From Chitinispirillaceae bacterium (lineage in GTDB: Bacteria > Fibrobacterota > Chitinivibrionia > Chitinivibrionales > Chitinispirillaceae): a DNA stretch of 18,292 bases. Location: contig JAFGDP010000038.1 of assembly GCA_016932075.1 (NCBI GenBank), positions 1 through 18,292 of the forward strand. Direction: 5' to 3'. The translations under genes were made by a program, and so were the position numbers. The stretch's first letter is position 1. Each line of letters opens with the position of its first letter. A model generated the notes under the pieces. It worked only from the letters and a program-made list of their open reading frames with translations, had not been told where the DNA came from and ran no database searches. Below, piece after piece: positions 15,062 through 18,292 of the stretch.

Positions 15062-16354
15062 TTACAAATAATTTCTCGGGTCAACCAGGTGTCCGGCAAT
15101 GCCGGCCGCCGCCGCCGAAACCGGGCTCACGAGATGCACCATGCCGCCCTTGCCCATACGGCCGTTGAAGTTCCGGTTCGTGGTCGACGCGCATGTCTCG
15201 CCCTGCGCAAGCACGCCGTTCGACATCCCGAGGCACGCACCGCAGGTCGGATTGGTCACGCAGTAACCGGCATCCATGAAACTATCGACCAGGCCATCTC
15301 TCACTGCCATGCGGTAGACCTCAGGGGTGGCCGGGCAGAGGATCCCGCGCACGCCTGCCGCGAGTTTCCCTCGCCTGACCACCGTTGCCGCTGCGCGGAT
15401 GTCCGAGATCCTTCCGTTGGTGCACGAACCGATGTACACCTGGTCAATGCGTATCTTCTCTTTTTCGAGATCAGCGAGCCGTTTCACCTGGTCGGGTTTA
15501 TAGCCGACCGTGGCGACCGGAAGGAGCGAAGACACGTCAACCTCGACCGTCTTTTCGTATACCGCATCAGCGTCAGACCACCATTGCGAATACGCTTGAA
15601 GCGCGGCCGCCCTGTCGTGTCTGAACTCCTCTTTGACAAAGGGCCAGAGATATTCGGCCGTTATCCCGTCGGGCCGGCAGAGGCCAGAGGTCGCTCCGGC
15701 TTCGATTGCCATGTTACAGAGCGTCATGCGTTCCTCCATTGACATTGCATCCACCACCGGTCCGGTGAATTCAATCACCCGGTCGGTCGCGCCGTGCACC
15801 GTCAGTCTGCGGATGATCTCGAGAATGACGTCCTTTGCATAGACGCCCTTTGGCAAGGTCCCGGACAAAATGATACGGATGCTTTTCGGCTGCCTGAAGG
15901 CGCAGACGCCCTTGAGGATACCCACCTCGAGGTCGGTGGTGCCGACGCCCGCGGCAAACGCGCCGAACGCGCCGTGCGTACAGGTATGGCTGTCACCCAT
16001 GATGACCGTATATCCCGGTCTTATAAACCCCTTTTCCGGGAAGAGCGCATGACAGACGCCGTTTGTGCCGATGTCGAAAAAGTCCTTTATCCCGTGGCGA
16101 TGCGCCCAGTCGCGCATGATTTTGCCTTGTTCAGCACTTTTCGAGTCCTTTGCCGGCGTCACATGGTCGATCACCGCCTTGATTTTTCCGGCATCGAACA
16201 CACGGTCCTTGTTGCGCCATACAAGGTCGGCAATGGCAATCGGCGTGGTGATCTCATGACACATGACCACATCGAGCCGCAGCACCTTGGTGCCCTCGAA
16301 CGGCTCATCAATGCAGTGCGCGTCAAAAATCTTTTCAGTAATCGTTTTACCCAT
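15062..16354 (-). CDS. leuC: 3-isopropylmalate dehydratase, large subunit
   Basis: This is the iron-sulfur subunit of isopropylmalate isomerase, of normal length. I chose the ATG at 16354 (430 residues) because AAAGGTGG lies eight bases upstream; a GTG at 16366 overlaps that site. The three cluster-binding cysteines are C311 in IGSCTNGR and C371 and C374 in NPTCGACLG. Other aconitase-family blocks present are TEKIFDAH at the start, MGDSHTCTHGAFGAFA and the closing NRNFNGRMG segment. The first bases overlap the 3' end of the regulator gene by eight bases (16347-16354), implying translational coupling, and leuD follows 33 nt later. It shares the leaderless promoter of the regulator, so the XRE-cupin protein probably controls it. 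Confidence 0.95.
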   Translation of the reverse strand: MGKTITEKIFDAHCIDEPFEGTKVLRLDVVMCHEITTPIAIADLVWRNKDRVFDAGKIKAVIDHVTPAKDSKSAEQGKIMRDWAHRHGIKDFFDIGTNGVCHALFPEKGFIRPGYTVIMGDSHTCTHGAFGAFAAGVGTTDLEVGILKGVCAFRQPKSIRIILSGTLPKGVYAKDVILEIIRRLTVHGATDRVIEFTGPVVDAMSMEERMTLCNMAIEAGATSGLCRPDGITAEYLWPFVKEEFRHDRAAALQAYSQWWSDADAVYEKTVEVDVSSLLPVATVGYKPDQVKRLADLEKEKIRIDQVYIGSCTNGRISDIRAAATVVRRGKLAAGVRGILCPATPEVYRMAVRDGLVDSFMDAGYCVTNPTCGACLGMSNGVLAQGETCASTTNRNFNGRMGKGGMVHLVSPVSAAAAGIAGHLVDPRNYL

Positions 16355-16982
16355 CGTTGGTGCCACCTTTCCCCATGCTTGTGTTACCCGGCTCTCCCTT
16401 CAAATAGTCCACATGCGGCGGCGAGATGCTCCAAATAGCCAGAAATTCCCGTTTTCCGGTATTGTACAGGCGGTGCGGCAGGTGCGCATCAAAACAGATG
16501 CTGTCACCTTCGGATACCGTATACTCCTCATTGCCGACAATAAGCCGCGCACGACCTTTCATCACATACCCCATCTCAGTACCCTCATGTCCGCTGCCGC
16601 TCATCATGGTGCTGCGCCCCTGCTCAACCCTTAATAGAAACATCTCAAATGGGACTGCCGGTCGCGTGCTGGTCATGAGCTGTTCGTAGCAAACGCCCTC
16701 CTGTTTCATGGTCAACCGCTCATGAGCCTTGTGGATCCGTACCGGCGATGCGGGTGCCAGCCGCGAAAAAAGACCGGCGATGTCGCCATCGAGCGCTCTG
16801 CAGACCATGCAGAGCGTGTCGATCGAGGGAGACACCACACCGCGTTCGATCTGTGACAGCATGCTTATCGAGATGCCTGCTGTAGTTGCCACGGTATCGA
16901 GCGTGCGACTGCTGTTTTCCCGAAGCAACCGCAGGATCCTGCCGAGCTCAGGAAGAACGCTTTTCAGTTTTGCTTCAGCCAT
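16347..16982 (-). CDS. XRE-family regulator with C-terminal cupin domain
   Basis: This cytoplasmic 211-residue transcription regulator has an XRE-type helix-turn-helix at about 14-66 (LGRILRLLRE, then LDTVATTAGISISMLSQIER and a C-terminal SPSIDTL helix). A cupin domain lies at about 112-187, with GHEGTEMGYVMKGRARLIVG and SEGDSICFDAHLPHRLYN. In this family the cupin senses a small effector and the HTH binds a palindromic operator. The ATG at 16982 is the only sensible start; upstream in-frame codons fall inside the promoter and the next candidate, TTG at 17018, is part of the -35 box. No ribosome-binding site exists, consistent with a leaderless message. Its 3' end overlaps leuC, so it is the first gene of the leuCD operon and the likely autoregulator. 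The effector cannot be read from the sequence. Confidence 0.93.
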   Translation of the reverse strand: MAEAKLKSVLPELGRILRLLRENSSRTLDTVATTAGISISMLSQIERGVVSPSIDTLCMVCRALDGDIAGLFSRLAPASPVRIHKAHERLTMKQEGVCYEQLMTSTRPAVPFEMFLLRVEQGRSTMMSGSGHEGTEMGYVMKGRARLIVGNEEYTVSEGDSICFDAHLPHRLYNTGKREFLAIWSISPPHVDYLKGEPGNTSMGKGGTNDG

Positions 16983-16989
16983 TACAGTA

Positions 16990-17018
16990 ATTATAAAATT
17001 TGCGGCCTGCCGGGTCAA
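16990..17018 (-). promoter_or_regulatory. Promoter of the regulator-leuCD operon, likely leaderless
   Basis: On the - strand, TTGACC (17018-17013) and TATAAT (16995-16990) are 17 bp apart. The last T of the -10 is only seven bases before the A of the ATG at 16982, so transcription should begin at or within a base or two of the start codon. Confidence 0.75.
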
Positions 17019-17037
17019 GAGATTTCTTTACCCGGCA
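17008..17037. promoter_or_regulatory. 30-bp operator-like dyad over the -35 box
   Basis: Perfect 8-bp outer arms TGCCGGGT (17008-17015) and ACCCGGCA (17030-17037) are joined by a centre with inner AAGA/TCTT symmetry, so 26 of 30 positions match their reverse complement. It overlaps the -35 box. A dimeric XRE-cupin repressor binding here would block the operon. The two half-sites are about two helical turns apart, as expected for a dimer or a pair of dimers. Confidence 0.65.
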
Positions 17038-17280
17038 CTGAGTGCGATAGCTATATTATAATTTTGCGACCCGTTTGAGGGGTTGGTGCCGAGCCTAGCC
17101 AATGCGCCGTCCGTTTATTAAACCGTATAACCTCTCTGTTCCGGTGCCTGAGCAGTGCGTGAATCGTACCTGAAAAATCAGCCCTGGCACAGAGTATATT
17201 TTTTACGGGCAGGGACAGTTAGTGTTCCGTTCCGGTGTATCTATTGAATTCAATCCCCTAAAAGGTACAGCATAGATCTT

Positions 17281-18222
17281 ATGGAAAAGACCGTGAACCC
17301 CCAGACAGGCGGCGAAGCACAGCTTCGGGATCTGCAAGGGGACGTAAGCTTGAACATTGAGGACATTACCAACCTTAAAAACCTGACCGACCGGAAGCTG
17401 ATTGAGATCGCGTCAGGCGATATCATCGAACATATCCAGGACGATGAATATCTGCTCGATTCGATCGGCAAGAAACCCGGTTCCTATTACCGCGACCTTA
17501 TTTTCGCGCTCATTCAGATCAGGCTGCCCGAGGAAGAGGCCAAGCGTGACTGGAAGGAGATCCTGAAGCATAAATACCTGCTGAGCGAAAAACTTGGCCG
17601 CAATGTTGGGATTCACGTGGCCTCGCTCGATTACTATACCAATGTCAAGAAAAAACTCGTGTTCCCCAAGATTGTTGACGCAAGAGAATACGTCGACACG
17701 GCCAGCCGCGCACTCATTGACGAGCTCACCAAGGCCTACAACCGCCACTTTTTTGATGACGAATTCAAGCGGCTGTTTCTGCAGGCGCGCTCGTCCGGGA
17801 CCGTCTTTTCACTCATCATGCTCGATCTCGACCATTTCAAGATGTATAACGACCTCAACGGCCACATCCAGGGCGACATCGCGCTCATCGAAACGGTACG
17901 CATCCTTCACGCCGTGTGCAGCCCTGACGATGCGGTGTGCCGTTACGGCGGCGAGGAGTTCACCATTCTGCTTTCGGAGCAGCCGCTCAACATCGGGCTC
18001 AAGACCGCGGAGAACATCCGCCAGGCCATCTACGACTATCGATTTGTCAACGAACAGGCATTGCCCGGCGGGCGCCTGAGCGCATCACTAGGGGTGACCG
18101 CGTACCGCGAGGACATTACCTCGCCCCAAAACATGATCGAAGAGGCTGATGTGGCCCTGTACCGCGCGAAAAACGGCGGCAGGAACCGGGTCAAGGCGTT
18201 CCTCAACCTAACATCGGCATGA
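17281..18222 (+). CDS. Diguanylate cyclase (GGDEF domain)
   Basis: This 313-residue soluble protein would make cyclic-di-GMP from two GTP. The C-terminal GGDEF domain begins near residue 148 with DELTKAYNRHFF, then LDLDHFKMYND (181-191) for metal and GTP, the active-site loop RYGGEEF with GGEEF at 223-227, and ends with ADVALYRAKNGGRNRV. The product-inhibition site is broken: where RxxD would precede the active loop the sequence reads SPDD, so the arginine is absent. The N-terminal 140 residues are mostly helical, with the segments EILKHKYLLSEKLGRNVGI and VASLDYYTN; I recall similar segments before GGDEF domains but do not know their function. No membrane segment or signal peptide is present. 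The ATG has only a distant AAGG. The stop TGA overlaps the aroE ATG, implying coupled translation. Confidence 0.93.
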   Translation: MEKTVNPQTGGEAQLRDLQGDVSLNIEDITNLKNLTDRKLIEIASGDIIEHIQDDEYLLDSIGKKPGSYYRDLIFALIQIRLPEEEAKRDWKEILKHKYLLSEKLGRNVGIHVASLDYYTNVKKKLVFPKIVDAREYVDTASRALIDELTKAYNRHFFDDEFKRLFLQARSSGTVFSLIMLDLDHFKMYNDLNGHIQGDIALIETVRILHAVCSPDDAVCRYGGEEFTILLSEQPLNIGLKTAENIRQAIYDYRFVNEQALPGGRLSASLGVTAYREDITSPQNMIEEADVALYRAKNGGRNRVKAFLNLTSA

Positions 18223-18292
18223 TTATGGACGTGACCATTCGCGGCACTACCCGCCTCGTCTATCTTTTAGGCTGGCCCGTGGCGCACTCGCT
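18219..18292 (+). CDS. aroE: Shikimate dehydrogenase, N-terminal fragment
   Basis: The window ends 24 codons into this gene. The visible segment TRLVYLLGWPVAHSL matches the N-terminus of shikimate dehydrogenase, whose G-x-P-x-x-HS motif positions shikimate; the enzyme reduces 3-dehydroshikimate with NADPH in chorismate synthesis. The ATG at 18219 overlaps the preceding TGA (ATGA), and a second in-frame ATG lies at 18225. No ribosome-binding site is visible, so translation probably depends on the upstream cyclase gene. Confidence 0.8.
   Translation, partial: MIMDVTIRGTTRLVYLLGWPVAHS

Noticed and set aside
14804..15742. 312-residue open frame on the + strand opposite leuD and leuC
   Set aside because: It covers two clearly recognised genes on the other strand and its translation is arginine-rich and patternless.
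17244..17253. 10-bp palindrome TTGAATTCAA before the GGDEF gene as an operator
   Set aside because: Short A/T-rich palindromes of this length occur by chance and there is no promoter near it that I can support.

Overview
This is a GC-rich stretch of a Gram-negative bacterial chromosome. A periplasmic fimbrial chaperone, an outer-membrane usher, a lipoprotein with a clear lipobox and several Sec signal peptides all point to a diderm cell. The C-terminal tail of the secreted glycoside hydrolase resembles sorting-type tails of the FCB/Fibrobacterota kind, so a polysaccharide-degrading member of that group is my best guess. This is inference; no rRNA or other marker is present. I see no rRNA, tRNA, CRISPR array, transposase or phage gene.

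Layout. (1) Bases 1-1630, + strand: the 3' end of a tRNA-dihydrouridine synthase gene, then trpS with its own promoter. (2) Bases 1667-7571, - strand: a complete four-gene chaperone-usher fimbrial locus, read from the right as major pilin, second pilin, chaperone, usher. The major pilin has a perfect consensus promoter (TTGACA-N17-TATAAT), a roughly 150-nt leader and a strong terminator directly behind it. A second, weaker promoter behind that terminator can drive the second pilin, chaperone and usher. The usher is unusually long (1212 aa), with about 350 extra C-terminal residues holding repeated beta-sandwich-like domains. (3) Bases 7946-12548, + strand: a secreted family 2 glycoside hydrolase and a surface lipoprotein made of exact-period 195-residue beta-helix repeats. 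(4) Bases 12693-14345: an HD-GYP protein with a damaged metal-binding dyad (- strand), divergent from a small FlgM-like protein (+ strand) behind a sigma-28-like promoter. (5) Bases 14501-17037, - strand: an XRE-cupin regulator, leuC and leuD as a tight operon. Its promoter lies so close to the ATG that the message should be leaderless, and a 30-bp dyad covers the -35 box. (6) Bases 17281-18292, + strand: a diguanylate cyclase whose stop codon overlaps the start of aroE, which runs off the window.

How the genes fit together. The fimbrial locus is self-contained: two related subunits, one chaperone and one usher. The promoter-terminator-promoter layout would make the main subunit in excess over the assembly machinery. 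The hydrolase and lipoprotein suggest glycan use at the cell surface. Two cyclic-di-GMP proteins and a candidate anti-sigma-28 factor occur in the same window, which fits a surface-attachment versus motility theme, but nothing in the sequence links them directly. leuCD (leucine pathway), aroE and trpS (aromatic amino-acid use) are housekeeping genes.

Several starts are revised on ribosome-binding-site or promoter evidence: chaperone 6137, major pilin 7383, hydrolase 7946 (TTG), lipoprotein 10734, FlgM-like protein 14151, leuC 16354 and regulator 16982.
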